Assembly: GCA_958296295.1 (NCBI GenBank)
Contig: OY282460.1
Span: 4,262,291-4,326,290 of the forward strand
Direction of reading: 5' to 3'
DNA from: an uncultured Pseudomonadales bacterium
GTDB taxonomy: Bacteria > Pseudomonadota > Gammaproteobacteria > Pseudomonadales > Azotimanducaceae
Length of the DNA stretch: 64,000 bases
Positions 26,958 through 36,317 of this stretch are shown here, one piece after another (position 1 is the first letter of the stretch; every line of letters begins with the position of its first letter). The notes beneath the pieces are model-generated. The model did not search any database. It saw nothing but the letters and a program-made list of their open reading frames with translations, and was not told the DNA's origin. Both the position numbers and the translations under genes were made by a program.

Positions 26958-27419
26958 GTGAGTCCTCCAATAGCCGTTACATCCGTGGCGCCACGGGCGC
27001 TGGCCGCAGTGCGCGGCCGCGTGGCGCCGGCGGACATACCCGCCAAGATATTGCCGATGATGGACGCGGTCTGGGCGTTCCTGCGCGCCAACGACATCAA
27101 GGAGACGGGCCACAACGTCTGGCTGTACCGGCCACGCCCGGACGGGACAATGGATGTCGAAGTGGGTGTGCAAGTGCCCGCGCCGGTGGCCGAAGAGGGC
27201 GAGGTCGTTTCCTTGCATACCCCCGGCGGCCTTGCGGCGCACACTTTTCACTACGGCGAGTACACGGAGTTGCCCGGCGTGTACCGCGCGGTTTTCGACT
27301 GGTGCGCCAAACATGGCCATGTTCCCGGCGGCGTGAACTGGGAGGTGTACGGCGACTGGCACGACGACCCGGCCAAGCGGCGCACGGACGTCTACTGCCT
27401 GCTCGCGCCGAGGGGATGA
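26958..27419 (+). CDS. GyrI-like / AraC effector-binding domain protein
   Basis: A 153-residue stand-alone effector-binding domain of the GyrI/SOUL-like type: VWAFLRANDIKETGHNVWLY, then DVEVGVQVPAPV and HTFHYGEYTELPGVYRAVFD, ending with WEVYGDWHDDPAKRRTDVY. Such domains bind hydrophobic small molecules or gyrase; no DNA-binding part is present. The GTG start has the purine run AAAGAGG upstream. It ends 10 bp before fabV and is probably co-transcribed with it. Confidence 0.8.
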   Translation: MSPPIAVTSVAPRALAAVRGRVAPADIPAKILPMMDAVWAFLRANDIKETGHNVWLYRPRPDGTMDVEVGVQVPAPVAEEGEVVSLHTPGGLAAHTFHYGEYTELPGVYRAVFDWCAKHGHVPGGVNWEVYGDWHDDPAKRRTDVYCLLAPRG

Positions 27420-27429
27420 TCAGCCCGGC

Positions 27430-28605
27430 ATGATCATTGCGCCCCGCATCCGCGGTCTCATCTGCACAACGGCGCACCCGCTCGGTTGTCGCGCCAACGT
27501 GGAACGCCAGATCGCGGCTGTCGCGGGGCGCGGGCCGTTTCGTGGCGCCAAGAACGCTTTGGTGCTCGGTTGTTCCGGCGGGTTTGGATTGGCTTCGCGG
27601 ATCGCCCTTGGCTTCGGCTGCCGGGCGGCCACGTTGGGGGTCTCGTTCGAGAAGAGCCCCACGCCAAGCAGGACGGCCACCGCCGGCTGGTACAACAACC
27701 GCGCTTTCGAGACGGCCGCCGCCCGGCGCGGCTTGTACGCCAAGACCATCGAAGGCGACGCCTTCTCGGACGCCGTCCGCGAGCAGGTCGTGGCGGCGAT
27801 AGCCCGCGACCTCGGCCGGATAGACCTCCTGGTGTACAGTCTGGCCGCGCCGGTGCGGGCGCATCCGCGCACCGGCGAGCTGCACCGCTCGGTCATCAAG
27901 CCGCTAGGCGGGCCGTTCGCCGTGAAGACGCTGGACGCCGGCAAGGGCGAGGTGCGCGACATCGTGATCGAGCCCGCCACCGCCGAGGAAACGGCCGCCA
28001 CCGTGCAGGTGATGGGTGGCGGCGACTGGGAGCTCTGGGCGCAGGCGCTCCGCGACGCCGACGTGCTCGCGGACGGCTTCCAAACCGTGGCGTATTCGTA
28101 TCTCGGCGGCGAGCTGACCGCCCGCATCTACCGCGAGGGCACGCTTGGCGCGGCCAAGGCGGACGTCGACCGCGCCGCCGCGGCGCTGACGGAACGGCTC
28201 GCGGACATCGGCGGACGGGCCCGGGTGGCGGTGCTGAAGGCCATCGTCAGCCAAGCCAGCACCGCGATTCCCGCGGTGCCGCTCTACGTTTCCCTGCTCT
28301 ATCGCGTGATGCGCGAGCAGGGCACGCACGAATCCTGCGTGGAGCACATCGATCGGCTCTTCCGGGACGGGCTGTACGGGGACGCGGTGCCGGCCGACGC
28401 GGCGGGGCGGCTGCGCAACGACGACCGCGAAATGGCCGCGCCGGTGCAGCAGGAAGTGGGCTGCCGTTGGCGACGGGTGGCGACACACAACTTGGCCGAG
28501 CTGGCCGATCTGAAGCGGTTCCGCGACGAGTTCCTGGCGTTGTTCGGTTTCGGTTTGGCCGGTGTCGACTACGAAGCCGATGTGGATCCAACCCGGGTCG
28601 ATTGA
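27430..28605 (+). CDS. fabV: trans-2-enoyl-CoA/ACP reductase
   Basis: A 391-residue FabV-type NADH-dependent enoyl reductase catalysing the last step of fatty-acid elongation. It has VLGCSGGFGLASRIALGFG for cofactor binding, FEKSPTPSRTATAGWYNN, LVYSLAAPVRAHP, and the active-site segment YSYLGGELTARIYREG followed by LGAAKADVD (the Tyr-x8-Lys catalytic pair of the family). Length is typical. FabV enzymes are intrinsically less sensitive to triclosan than FabI. Its presence is typical of Gammaproteobacteria and some other lineages. Confidence 0.95.
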   Translation: MIIAPRIRGLICTTAHPLGCRANVERQIAAVAGRGPFRGAKNALVLGCSGGFGLASRIALGFGCRAATLGVSFEKSPTPSRTATAGWYNNRAFETAAARRGLYAKTIEGDAFSDAVREQVVAAIARDLGRIDLLVYSLAAPVRAHPRTGELHRSVIKPLGGPFAVKTLDAGKGEVRDIVIEPATAEETAATVQVMGGGDWELWAQALRDADVLADGFQTVAYSYLGGELTARIYREGTLGAAKADVDRAAAALTERLADIGGRARVAVLKAIVSQASTAIPAVPLYVSLLYRVMREQGTHESCVEHIDRLFRDGLYGDAVPADAAGRLRNDDREMAAPVQQEVGCRWRRVATHNLAELADLKRFRDEFLALFGFGLAGVDYEADVDPTRVD

Positions 28606-28630
28606 CTCAAGCCGCGCCAACGGGCCGACG

Positions 28631-29038
28631 ATGTTGGTGCGGGGGGCGTTCTGGGTGCCCCTTGCCGTTTGCATGGCCGTGGCGTTCTCTCCCGCCCCGA
28701 CCGGCGTGGTGGCCCACCTCACCGGCGCGCTGATGCACGGGGCCGCGTTCGCCTACCTCACCCTGGCGCTCTTTCGGGCGCACTTCCCCACCACCGGGCG
28801 GGGAGGCCGGGGCGAGGCGCGCCGCTTCGTGGCGGTCGCGCTGTGGCTGTTCGCTTTCGGCGTGTTTGTCGAAGTGGTGCAAGTGTTCGTGGCCGGCCGC
28901 GACGGCGAGCTCGCCGACTTGCTTCCCGACGCCGCCGGCATCGCCGCCGGCTGCGGACTGCAAGGCGGATGGACGCGCGGCCTTCGCCGCGGCGGAGCAC
29001 CCGGCCGCAAGCCGCAGCAACGTGGATTTCAGACCTGA
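28631..29038 (+). CDS. VanZ-like membrane protein
   Basis: A protein of about 135 residues with four membrane helices and VanZ-like spacing: FWVPLAVCMAVAFSPAP, HLTGALMHGAAFAYLTLAL, FVAVALWLFAFGVFVEVVQV and ELADLLPDAAGIAAGC. The E-x2-Q and D-L-x3-D residues match VanZ-like family proteins of unknown function. ATG 28631 was chosen because the upstream alternative at 28562 lies within fabV. Its C-terminus overlaps the possible start of egtB. Confidence 0.75.
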   Translation: MLVRGAFWVPLAVCMAVAFSPAPTGVVAHLTGALMHGAAFAYLTLALFRAHFPTTGRGGRGEARRFVAVALWLFAFGVFVEVVQVFVAGRDGELADLLPDAAGIAAGCGLQGGWTRGLRRGGAPGRKPQQRGFQT

Positions 29039-30414
29039 AAACCAACCGCGCCAAAGACCATCCTCCGCCGTCCCCCGCCGGCAGCACGCCGCGCCGGAGC
29101 GGGGCGTCCACGCCGCCACCTTCGGCCGCCGGCGCCGCGGGCCGCCCGAAAGCGCTTGGCTCCAGCGAGAAAACGGCCGAGGTCGGCGAATTGCGGTTCG
29201 CCGACGTGCGCGCGCGCACGGCCGCGCTGTGTTGGCCCCTGAATATCGAAGACCACAGCGTGCAGCCCATGGTCGACGCCAGCCCGCCCAAGTGGCATCT
29301 GGCGCACACCACCTGGTTTTTCGAGACATTCCTGCTTCGGCCCTTCGGCGCGAACTACACCCGGTTCCACCCCGCGTTCGAGTACCTTTTCAACTCCTAC
29401 TACGAAGGCGTGGGCGATCGTCACCCGCGCCCGAGACGCGGCATCCTGTCGCGGCCGACGCTGGACGAGGTGTACGCCTACCGCGCCCATGTGGACGTCC
29501 GGATGGCGGCGCTCCTGGCCAGCGACGACGCTGATCTGCGCGCCCGCATCCAGCTCGGCCTGCACCACGAACAGCAACATCAGGAACTGATCATCACCGA
29601 CATCAAAGCCAACCTCGGTTGCAACCCGTTGCGCCCGGCCTATCTGCCAGCCGCCACCGAACCGTCCGGCAACGCGCCGGCGATGGTGTTCGTGGAGTTC
29701 GGCGGCGGGCTCGTGGAGACCGGCGCCCGCGCAAACGACACGTTCTGCTTCGACAACGAGTTGCCGCGCCACAAGGCGTGGCTCGACGACTTCGCCCTCG
29801 CCAACCGGTTGGTCACGAATGGCGAGTACGCGGAGTTCATCGCCGCCGGCGGCTACGACGATCCCGCCTTCTGGCTCGCCGACGGATGGGCTTGGGCGCG
29901 GGACAACGGCGTGCGGGCGCCGATGTATTGGCGGCAGGAAGGCGGAACATGGGTCGAGTACCGTTTGAGTGGCGAACAGCCGCTCAGGACGGAAGCGCCC
30001 GTGACGCATGTGAGCTACTTCGAGGCGGACGCGTTCGCCCGCTGGGCGCACGCGCGGCTACCCACCGAGATCGAATGGGAGCACGCGGCGGCGCAAGCGG
30101 GCGCGCCGGGCAACCTCCCCGACGAGACGTTCCACCCTCGCCCGGCGAACGGCCGCGAACGAATGGGCCAACTGTTCGGCGACTGCTGGCAGTGGACGGC
30201 GAGCGGCTACGGCCCCTACCCGGGGTTTCGCCCGTTGCCGGGCGCTCTTGGCGAGTACAACGGCAAGTTCATGTCCGGCCAACAGGTGCTGCGCGGAGGA
30301 TCCTGCGCCACGCCGCCGAACCACACGCGCGCGACCTACCGCAACTTCTTCTACCCCAAGGACCGCTGGCAGTTCACGGGCATTCGTTTGGCGCGAACCG
30401 TGGCCGGAGGGTGA
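28969..30414 (+). CDS. egtB: ergothioneine biosynthesis sulfoxide synthase EgtB
   Basis: A non-heme iron enzyme that joins hercynine to a thiol donor with oxygen. The DinB-like domain carries the iron ligands in KWHLAHTTWFFETF and LHHEQQHQELII, and the FGE-sulfatase domain includes FCFDNELPRHKAWLDDFALA, RLPTEIEWEHAA and QQVLRGGSCATPPNHTRATY. The conserved part begins near 29190; the start is uncertain. ATG 28969 gives 481 residues with a Pro/Arg-rich leader overlapping the VanZ-like gene by 70 bp, while TTG 29191 or GTG 29206 would be tight starts. It overlaps egtD by 4 bp, so the two are co-translated. Confidence 0.92.
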   Translation: MDARPSPRRSTRPQAAATWISDLKTNRAKDHPPPSPAGSTPRRSGASTPPPSAAGAAGRPKALGSSEKTAEVGELRFADVRARTAALCWPLNIEDHSVQPMVDASPPKWHLAHTTWFFETFLLRPFGANYTRFHPAFEYLFNSYYEGVGDRHPRPRRGILSRPTLDEVYAYRAHVDVRMAALLASDDADLRARIQLGLHHEQQHQELIITDIKANLGCNPLRPAYLPAATEPSGNAPAMVFVEFGGGLVETGARANDTFCFDNELPRHKAWLDDFALANRLVTNGEYAEFIAAGGYDDPAFWLADGWAWARDNGVRAPMYWRQEGGTWVEYRLSGEQPLRTEAPVTHVSYFEADAFARWAHARLPTEIEWEHAAAQAGAPGNLPDETFHPRPANGRERMGQLFGDCWQWTASGYGPYPGFRPLPGALGEYNGKFMSGQQVLRGGSCATPPNHTRATYRNFFYPKDRWQFTGIRLARTVAGG

Positions 30415-31385
30415 CCGCCATCCACGCCGACCCGGGCCGCTTCCAACTCTTCGACCAAAAGCCCGCCACGCCACACATGGCCGCGGAAGTGGTGCGTGGC
30501 CTCAAGAAACCGCAGAAGGCGATTCCGCCGAAGTACTTCTACGACTCCGTCGGCTCCCGACTGTTCGACGAGATCACGCGCTTGCCCGAGTACTACCTGA
30601 CGCGCGCGGAAACGGCCATCCTGAAGGCCAACCGCGCCGCCATCGCCGCGCATGTCGGTTCCGGCCGCTGCATGCTCGAATACGGCAGCGGCAGCAGCGT
30701 GAAGGTTCGGGTGTTGCTCGAGGCCTGTCGCCCGGCCGCCTACGTGCCGGTCGACATCTCCAAGGAGCACCTGACGACGTCCGCCCGCGCGGTGTTCCAA
30801 GATCACCCGTGGCTCGCCGTGTATCCCGTTTGCGCGGACTACACGGGGCCGTTCGAGTTGCCGCCGCCGGTGGCCGCCTTGCCGCGATTGTGCTTCTTCC
30901 CGGGTTCCAGCATCGGCAACTTCGACCCCCCCGCCGCTGAAGCGTTCCTTCGCAACACCGCCGAAATCTTGGACACCGGCGCCTGTTTGATCGTGGGCGT
31001 GGACACGAAGAAGGACGCCGGGACCCTGTTGCGAGCCTACAACGACGCGGCCGGCGTAACGGCCCGTTTCAACCGCAACGCGCTCCTGCACGTCAATACG
31101 GTGCTCGGCGCGAACTTCGACCCGAACGGTTTCGCGCACCGCGCCACATACAACGCCGAAGCCGGCCGCATCGAAATGTACTTGGACGCGCGCCAAGACC
31201 AAGTGGTGCGGGTGAACGGCGAGACGATCGAAATCCGCCGGGGCGAGGCGCTGCACACCGAGAACTCGTACAAGTACGCCCCGGAGGAGTTCGTCGCCAA
31301 GGCCGAACGCGCCGGCTTCGACTGCGTGTCGCTGTGGCAAGACCCCCAGCACCACTTCATGGTCCTGCTGCTGCGCGCACGCTAG
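30411..31385 (+). CDS. egtD: L-histidine N-alpha-methyltransferase EgtD
   Basis: A 324-residue SAM-dependent methyltransferase that trimethylates histidine to hercynine, the first step of ergothioneine synthesis. It has PPKYFYDSVGSRLFDEITRL and PEYYLTRAE, the SAM-binding LEYGSGSSVKVR, FPGSSIGNFDP, NALLHVN and the C-terminal ENSYKYAPEEF. The start is GTG in the GTGA overlap with the egtB stop. Two-gene egtBD clusters are the common proteobacterial form; egtA, egtC and egtE are not here. Confidence 0.95.
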   Translation: MTAIHADPGRFQLFDQKPATPHMAAEVVRGLKKPQKAIPPKYFYDSVGSRLFDEITRLPEYYLTRAETAILKANRAAIAAHVGSGRCMLEYGSGSSVKVRVLLEACRPAAYVPVDISKEHLTTSARAVFQDHPWLAVYPVCADYTGPFELPPPVAALPRLCFFPGSSIGNFDPPAAEAFLRNTAEILDTGACLIVGVDTKKDAGTLLRAYNDAAGVTARFNRNALLHVNTVLGANFDPNGFAHRATYNAEAGRIEMYLDARQDQVVRVNGETIEIRRGEALHTENSYKYAPEEFVAKAERAGFDCVSLWQDPQHHFMVLLLRAR

Positions 31386-31407
31386 GTTTCGCGATGCTCG
31401 TTTCGCC

Positions 31408-31790
31408 ATGGACCAGTCGCGGACGCGGTCCCGTGAGACAGAGGAAGCGCGAGAGGGCGCGGAAGCGCCAACGCGGTCAGCACATGACGCCCGCGTCCCC
31501 TTGCTCGACGTATCGTGGCCGATCTGGAACTCGGGAACGCGGCCCGCATACTCGGGCCCTCGTGCGGAGATGGCGCGTTCCTTGCCGCCGTCATTGAGCG
31601 TCCGCAACGGGCCGGTGAGCCGCCTGGAGGCGTCGGTCTGGGCGGCGTCGAGATCGATCCGCCGCTGGCGCGGCAATCCCGCGAGCTGGCGGCGCCCGAC
31701 CCGCGGCAAGCCGAGCGGCGAAGACGCCAAAAGGCACGGGCGACCTGTTCGAGCTGGCCGACTGGCGCAACACGGCACGCCGCGCAACGC
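31408..31790 (+). pseudogene. N6-adenine DNA methylase remnant
   Basis: Within a stretch without an intact gene, the + frame from 31515 reads ARILGPSCGDGAFLAAVIER, then GVEIDPPLARQSRELA, the motif-I and acidic loop of N6_Mtase-type adenine methylases (normally VLDPSCGDGxFL...GVEIDP). A frameshift near 31740 gives GDLFELADW, matching the next conserved block. Upstream fragments and all of the catalytic NPPY region are missing. It sits at the 3' ends of egtD and the convergent peptidase. Confidence 0.55.
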
Positions 31791-33005
31791 TCAAACCTTC
31801 GCCAAGTGGTCGGCGATGGCGAACAGCGCTTGGCCAACGCGATTCGTCTGCTCCACGTCGACGGTGTCGGGCCAGCGGTCGTCAGCGTGATGGAACCAGC
31901 GGTTCGTGCCGAGGAAGGACACGAAGCGACCGCCCAGATCGTGGATGTCGCGGGCTTCGCCGCCGGGGCGCTGGCCGACTGGCGTGATGTCGGCGGGTGG
32001 CGCGCCGGCGCGCTCGAGCTCGGCGCTGGCCAACGCCAGCAAGGTCGCGTCGGACGCCTGCAGGCGGCGTCTCGAACCACGCGCCGCGAAGTTCGCCCCG
32101 AGGTGGATCCACGCCCAAGCCGCGGTCGCCAACGCCATGTTTCCGGCGAGGAAATGTTCGAGGCCCAGATGCCCGAGCTCATGCCCGCTCGTGGCCAGGA
32201 ACAGGACGTCGCGCGGTGGCGCGGCCGCGGCGAAGCGCCGCAACAGCGCCAGCCACAGCGCGATCCCGCCGCCGCGTTCGGCCGTGGACGTCCACCACGA
32301 GCTCTTCGGCGTGACGACCACAAGCGGCGGCAGCGAGGCGTCCCGGCCGGCGACGCGCGCCAGCACGTTCACGCCGACGGCCTTCTCGAAAACCACATCG
32401 ACGACGACCTGCGCCGTCTTGCCCGCGTCCGCCGCCGCGAGCAGCCACGCCTCGTGCTCGCTGCCCACCTGCAGCACGGGCGGCCCGAAAGGCCGCGCGA
32501 ACCGGTCCGCGTTCTGCAACGCGAGCCCCGGCACTCGCGCATCGAATTTCGTCACGGCCACCAACGCCGGATGCCCGCCGCCGAAGCGCGCCGCCGCGAC
32601 AGCGCCGTCGCCGCCGTCAACGACGCCGACGCCCACCGCCTCCGCCAGCGCGGGCAACCGCGCCAAACGGGCCACAACGCCCTCCGGGCCCGTGGCTTCG
32701 CCGTCGAACAAGGGAACGCCGCGGGCGACCTCCGCGCCCACGCGCACCAGACACTCCCGGAGCGCCCAGCGCCGCAGGCCGAACTCGGTCAGGCGGGCCG
32801 GCACCGCCGCTTGCCGACACGAGCTCGCCAGCCATTCGGCGGTGCGCCGGTCGCCAGCCGTGCCGGTGCGGTGGACGCCGATGCGGTCCCAAGCCCGAAT
32901 GTCGGCCGACAGGGTCTCGTGCAAGTCGTTCAATGGCGCTCTCCCTCGGTTGGTAGTGGCCAGTTCGCCAGTTCGCCCCGGTTGGCCGCCGCGCGACGGC
33001 ACCAT
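31791..33005 (-). CDS. M28-like zinc metallopeptidase family protein
   Basis: A 404-residue protein with remnants of the M28 aminopeptidase layout. A segment DVLFLATSGHELGHLGLEHF could supply a metal-binding His and the catalytic Glu, with FHHADDRWPDTVDVEQTNRV near the C-terminus as the last His ligand. The middle contains a PA-like insert (FARPFGPPVLQVGSEHEAWL). The usual first H-x-D ligand pair is replaced by KSSWWTSTAERGGGIALWLA, so activity is uncertain. No signal peptide is visible. The start could be 33005 or the TTG at 32933. Confidence 0.75.
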   Translation of the reverse strand: MVPSRGGQPGRTGELATTNRGRAPLNDLHETLSADIRAWDRIGVHRTGTAGDRRTAEWLASSCRQAAVPARLTEFGLRRWALRECLVRVGAEVARGVPLFDGEATGPEGVVARLARLPALAEAVGVGVVDGGDGAVAAARFGGGHPALVAVTKFDARVPGLALQNADRFARPFGPPVLQVGSEHEAWLLAAADAGKTAQVVVDVVFEKAVGVNVLARVAGRDASLPPLVVVTPKSSWWTSTAERGGGIALWLALLRRFAAAAPPRDVLFLATSGHELGHLGLEHFLAGNMALATAAWAWIHLGANFAARGSRRRLQASDATLLALASAELERAGAPPADITPVGQRPGGEARDIHDLGGRFVSFLGTNRWFHHADDRWPDTVDVEQTNRVGQALFAIADHLAKV

Positions 33006-33072
33006 GTTAGAGTAGCCGGTCGCCGGGTTTCACTGGCGACCACCTCTCGGATGTAACCCAAGCCAACCGCCG

Positions 33073-36000
33073 GTGCCAACCGTGTCCGACCACAAGCCGA
33101 CCGCAACAGCCCTCGGGCAAGGCGCGGACAGCGCAGCCTTCTCGTTCGTGGAAATGGAGCATCGCATCCTCGATCTGTGGGCGCGCCACGACGTGTTTCG
33201 CCGCTCCCTCGAGGCGACATCCAACGGCAAACCCTATGTCTTCTACGACGGGCCGCCGTTCGCCACCGGCTTGCCGCACCACGGCCATCTGGTGGCGTCC
33301 GTGCTCAAGGATGTGGTGCCGCGCTATTGGACCATGCAGGGGCGGCATGTGCGGCGGCGTTTCGGTTGGGACTGCCACGGACTGCCCATCGAACAGGAGA
33401 TCGACCGCTCGCTCGGCATGTCCGCCAAGGAGGCGGTCGAGAAATTCGGCATCGCCGGCTACAACGCCGAATGCCGCGGCATCGTCGAGCGGCATGTGGC
33501 CGAGTGGCGCCAGACCATCACCCGCCTCGGCCGTTGGGTGGATTTCGACGACGACTACAAGACGATGGACGCCTTCTACATGGAGTCCGTCTGGTGGGTG
33601 GTCAAACGCCTTTGGGAGAAGGGCCTCGTCTACCGCGGCTTCAAGGTGATGCCCGTGTCCACGGCCTTGCAAACCGTGCTGGCGAACTTCGAGGCCGGGC
33701 AAAACTACATCGACGTGCAGGATCCGGCCATCACGGTGCTGTTCCGGCTCTTGGACGAGGACGCGCACTTGGCCGCGTGGACCACAACGCCGTGGACCCT
33801 GCCTTCCAATCTGGCCGTTTGCGTGCGCGCCGACATGGACTACGTGAAGGTGCGGGACGAAGAGGCGGGCATCGCGCTGTACCTGGCCGCGGCGCGTCTT
33901 CCACGCTACCGCGAGAAGCACCCGCGCCTGCGTGCGGTTGGCCACTTGAAAGGGTCGGAACTCGTCGGGCGGCGCTATCGGCCGCTCTTCGACTACTTCG
34001 CCGACGAGGCCGAACGCGGGGCGTTCGTGGTGGTCGCGGACGACTACGTGACCGCCGACGAAGGCACCGGACTCGTGCATCAGGCGCCGGCGTTCGGCGA
34101 AGACGACCTTCGGGTCCTGCGTGACGCGGGCATCGAAGCGTTCGTCTGCCCGGTGACCATGAGCGGCGTGTTCACGGAAGAGGTGGGGGATTTCGCCGGG
34201 CGTTTCGTGAAAGAGGCGGACGGCGACATCACCCGCCATCTGCACAGCGCCGGCGCGCTGTTCGATCGCGATGTGATCGTTCACAGCTATCCGCACTGCT
34301 ACCGCACCGACAAGCCGCTCATCTACCGCGCCGTGCCCTCCTGGTTCGTGCGCGTGTCGGCGCTGCGCGCCGAACTCGTGGCCGCCAACGAGAGCGTGCG
34401 CTGGGTGCCGGGGCACATCAAGCAGGGGCGCTTCGGCAATTGGTTGCGCGACGCCTCGGACTGGGCGATCTCCCGCAACCGCGTGTGGGGCACGCCGTTG
34501 CCCATCTGGGTGAACGACGTGACGGACAGGGCCAGGTGCGTGGGCTCGCTGGACGAGCTGGAGAAGCTCACCGGCGTGCGCGTGGAGGACCTGCACCGCG
34601 AGCATGTGGACCCGCTCACGTTCACCGTGCACGGCGAGGACGGCGTCTACCGCCGCGTCGAGGAGGTGCTGGACTGCTGGTTCGAATCCGGCGCCATGCC
34701 CTACGCGCAGCAGCACTATCCGTTCGAGAACCGCGAGGTGTTCGAGAAGGGCTTTCCCGCGGAGTACATCGCCGAAGGTCTGGATCAAACCCGGGGCTGG
34801 TTCTACACCCTCATGGTGCTGGGCGCGGCCTTGTTCGACAAGCCGGCGTTCCAAAACGTCATCGTCAACGGTCTGGTGCTGGCGGAAGACGGCAAGAAGA
34901 TGTCCAAGAGCCTGCGCAACTACACGCCGCCGGACGATCTCATGGAGGCCTACGGCGCGGACGCGTTGCGCTTGCACCTCATCAACTCCGGCCTTGTGAA
35001 AGCGGAAGAGCAGCGCTTCCGGGACCGCGCCGTGCGCGACATGGCGCGCCGGGCGCTCTTGCCGTGGCACAACGCTTGGACGTTCCTCCGAACCTACGCG
35101 CGCATCGACGGTTGGCAGCCAGGTGCCGGCGTGGCCCGCCCGGACAACATCCTCGACCGCTGGATCCTCTCCAAACTGCAAACGCTGAAGAGGCGGATCG
35201 CCGGCGAGATGGAACGCTACCGCCTCTACAACGTGGTGCCGGCCTTGTTCGCTTTCATCGGCGAACTCACCAACTGGTACATCCGCCTGAATCGTCCGCG
35301 GTTCTGGGGCGAGGGCTTGACGCCGGACAAGGTCGCCGCCTACGGCACCTTGCACACCGCGGTGCGCGATCTTTCGGTGGCGATGGCGCCGTTCGCGCCG
35401 TTTCTCGCCGAGCACGTCTACCAAGAGCTCGCGGAACTCGAGGACGCCGAACCGTCCCCGCTGTCCGTGCATCTGTGCGGCTATCCGAAGGCCGACGACG
35501 CCCTTGTGGATCCCCTCTTGGAACAGGCCGTGACGCGGATGCAGCAGGTGGTCGAGCTCGGCCGGCGCAAACGCGAGGAGGTGCGGATCGGCCTGCGCAC
35601 GCCGCTGCGGCGGCTGACGATCATCCACCGCGACGAGGCGTTGCTCGCCGAGATCAGCGCCTTGGAAACCTATGTGAAGGCCGAGCTGAACGTGAAGGAG
35701 GTGCGCTACGAGCGCGACGAATCCAAGTACATCGCGCTCTCGGCCAAGCCCAACTTTCCGGTGCTTGGCAAACGCCTCGGCAAGCGCATGAAGGTGTTCG
35801 CGGAGAAGATACGGGCGCTGGACGCCCGCGCCATCGACGCCTTCCAAGCCGCGGGCCGCATCGACATCGAAGGCGAGACGTTCGGCGAGAACGACATCGA
35901 CGTCTTGCGCGAGGCGAAACCCGGCACCGACGCCGTTTCCAACCGGCAGGTGTCCATCGCGCTCGACTGCGCCCTTACCGACGCCTTGGTGCGGGAGGGC

Positions 36001-36276
36001 TGGGCGCGCGAGGTTGTGCGGCACGTCCAAACCGCGCGCAAAGAAAGCGGGTTCGCCGTGACAGACCGCATTCGCCTGCGCTACCGCGCCGACCCGGACT
36101 TGGCGGCGGCCATCACCGCGCACCGCGACCACATCGCCGCCGAGACGCTGGCCCGGGAAATGGAATCGGCCGCCGGCCAATCCCTTCCGTTCGGCGCGAA
36201 AGTGGACGGCCGATCGCTCCGGTTCGCCCTCGAAAAGCACTCCGGGCGAACAGCGCGCTCGAGCGGCCCGGCGTAA
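33073..36276 (+). CDS. ileS: isoleucyl-tRNA synthetase, archaeal/eukaryotic type
   Basis: A 1067-residue class I synthetase that charges tRNA-Ile. The ATP motif HIGH appears as HHGH in FATGLPHHGHL (67-73 region), KMSKS is at 609-613, and the CP1 editing domain has WTTTPWTLPSNL and ADEGTGLVHQAPAFGEDD. The phrase YDGPPFATGLPHHGH plus the long C-terminus without a terminal zinc finger are typical of type 2 IleRS, the group that is naturally mupirocin-tolerant. GTG starts at 33073 or 33082. It is monocistronic and divergent from the peptidase gene. Confidence 0.96.
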   Translation: MPTVSDHKPTATALGQGADSAAFSFVEMEHRILDLWARHDVFRRSLEATSNGKPYVFYDGPPFATGLPHHGHLVASVLKDVVPRYWTMQGRHVRRRFGWDCHGLPIEQEIDRSLGMSAKEAVEKFGIAGYNAECRGIVERHVAEWRQTITRLGRWVDFDDDYKTMDAFYMESVWWVVKRLWEKGLVYRGFKVMPVSTALQTVLANFEAGQNYIDVQDPAITVLFRLLDEDAHLAAWTTTPWTLPSNLAVCVRADMDYVKVRDEEAGIALYLAAARLPRYREKHPRLRAVGHLKGSELVGRRYRPLFDYFADEAERGAFVVVADDYVTADEGTGLVHQAPAFGEDDLRVLRDAGIEAFVCPVTMSGVFTEEVGDFAGRFVKEADGDITRHLHSAGALFDRDVIVHSYPHCYRTDKPLIYRAVPSWFVRVSALRAELVAANESVRWVPGHIKQGRFGNWLRDASDWAISRNRVWGTPLPIWVNDVTDRARCVGSLDELEKLTGVRVEDLHREHVDPLTFTVHGEDGVYRRVEEVLDCWFESGAMPYAQQHYPFENREVFEKGFPAEYIAEGLDQTRGWFYTLMVLGAALFDKPAFQNVIVNGLVLAEDGKKMSKSLRNYTPPDDLMEAYGADALRLHLINSGLVKAEEQRFRDRAVRDMARRALLPWHNAWTFLRTYARIDGWQPGAGVARPDNILDRWILSKLQTLKRRIAGEMERYRLYNVVPALFAFIGELTNWYIRLNRPRFWGEGLTPDKVAAYGTLHTAVRDLSVAMAPFAPFLAEHVYQELAELEDAEPSPLSVHLCGYPKADDALVDPLLEQAVTRMQQVVELGRRKREEVRIGLRTPLRRLTIIHRDEALLAEISALETYVKAELNVKEVRYERDESKYIALSAKPNFPVLGKRLGKRMKVFAEKIRALDARAIDAFQAAGRIDIEGETFGENDIDVLREAKPGTDAVSNRQVSIALDCALTDALVREGWAREVVRHVQTARKESGFAVTDRIRLRYRADPDLAAAITAHRDHIAAETLAREMESAAGQSLPFGAKVDGRSLRFALEKHSGRTARSSGPA

Positions 36277-36308
36277 GGCGCCAGCCCCAAGCGTTCGGCG
36301 GGCGCCTT
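36275..36308. terminator. possible terminator hairpin between convergent genes
   Basis: AAGGCGCC at 36275-36282 and GGCGCCTT at 36301-36308 form a perfect 8-bp stem with an 18-base loop, partly overlapping the ileS stop codon. No T-run follows on either strand, so its efficiency is doubtful. Confidence 0.35.
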
Positions 36309-36317
36309 GGGCGCGTC

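Noticed and set aside
32179..32448. Short open frames on the - strand opposite and within the peptidase gene
   Set aside because: Frame-shifted shadows; the 404-residue frame explains the region.
34670..34700. TTCGAATCC motif resembling a tRNA T-arm
   Set aside because: It lies inside the ileS coding sequence (WFESG), with no surrounding tRNA structure.
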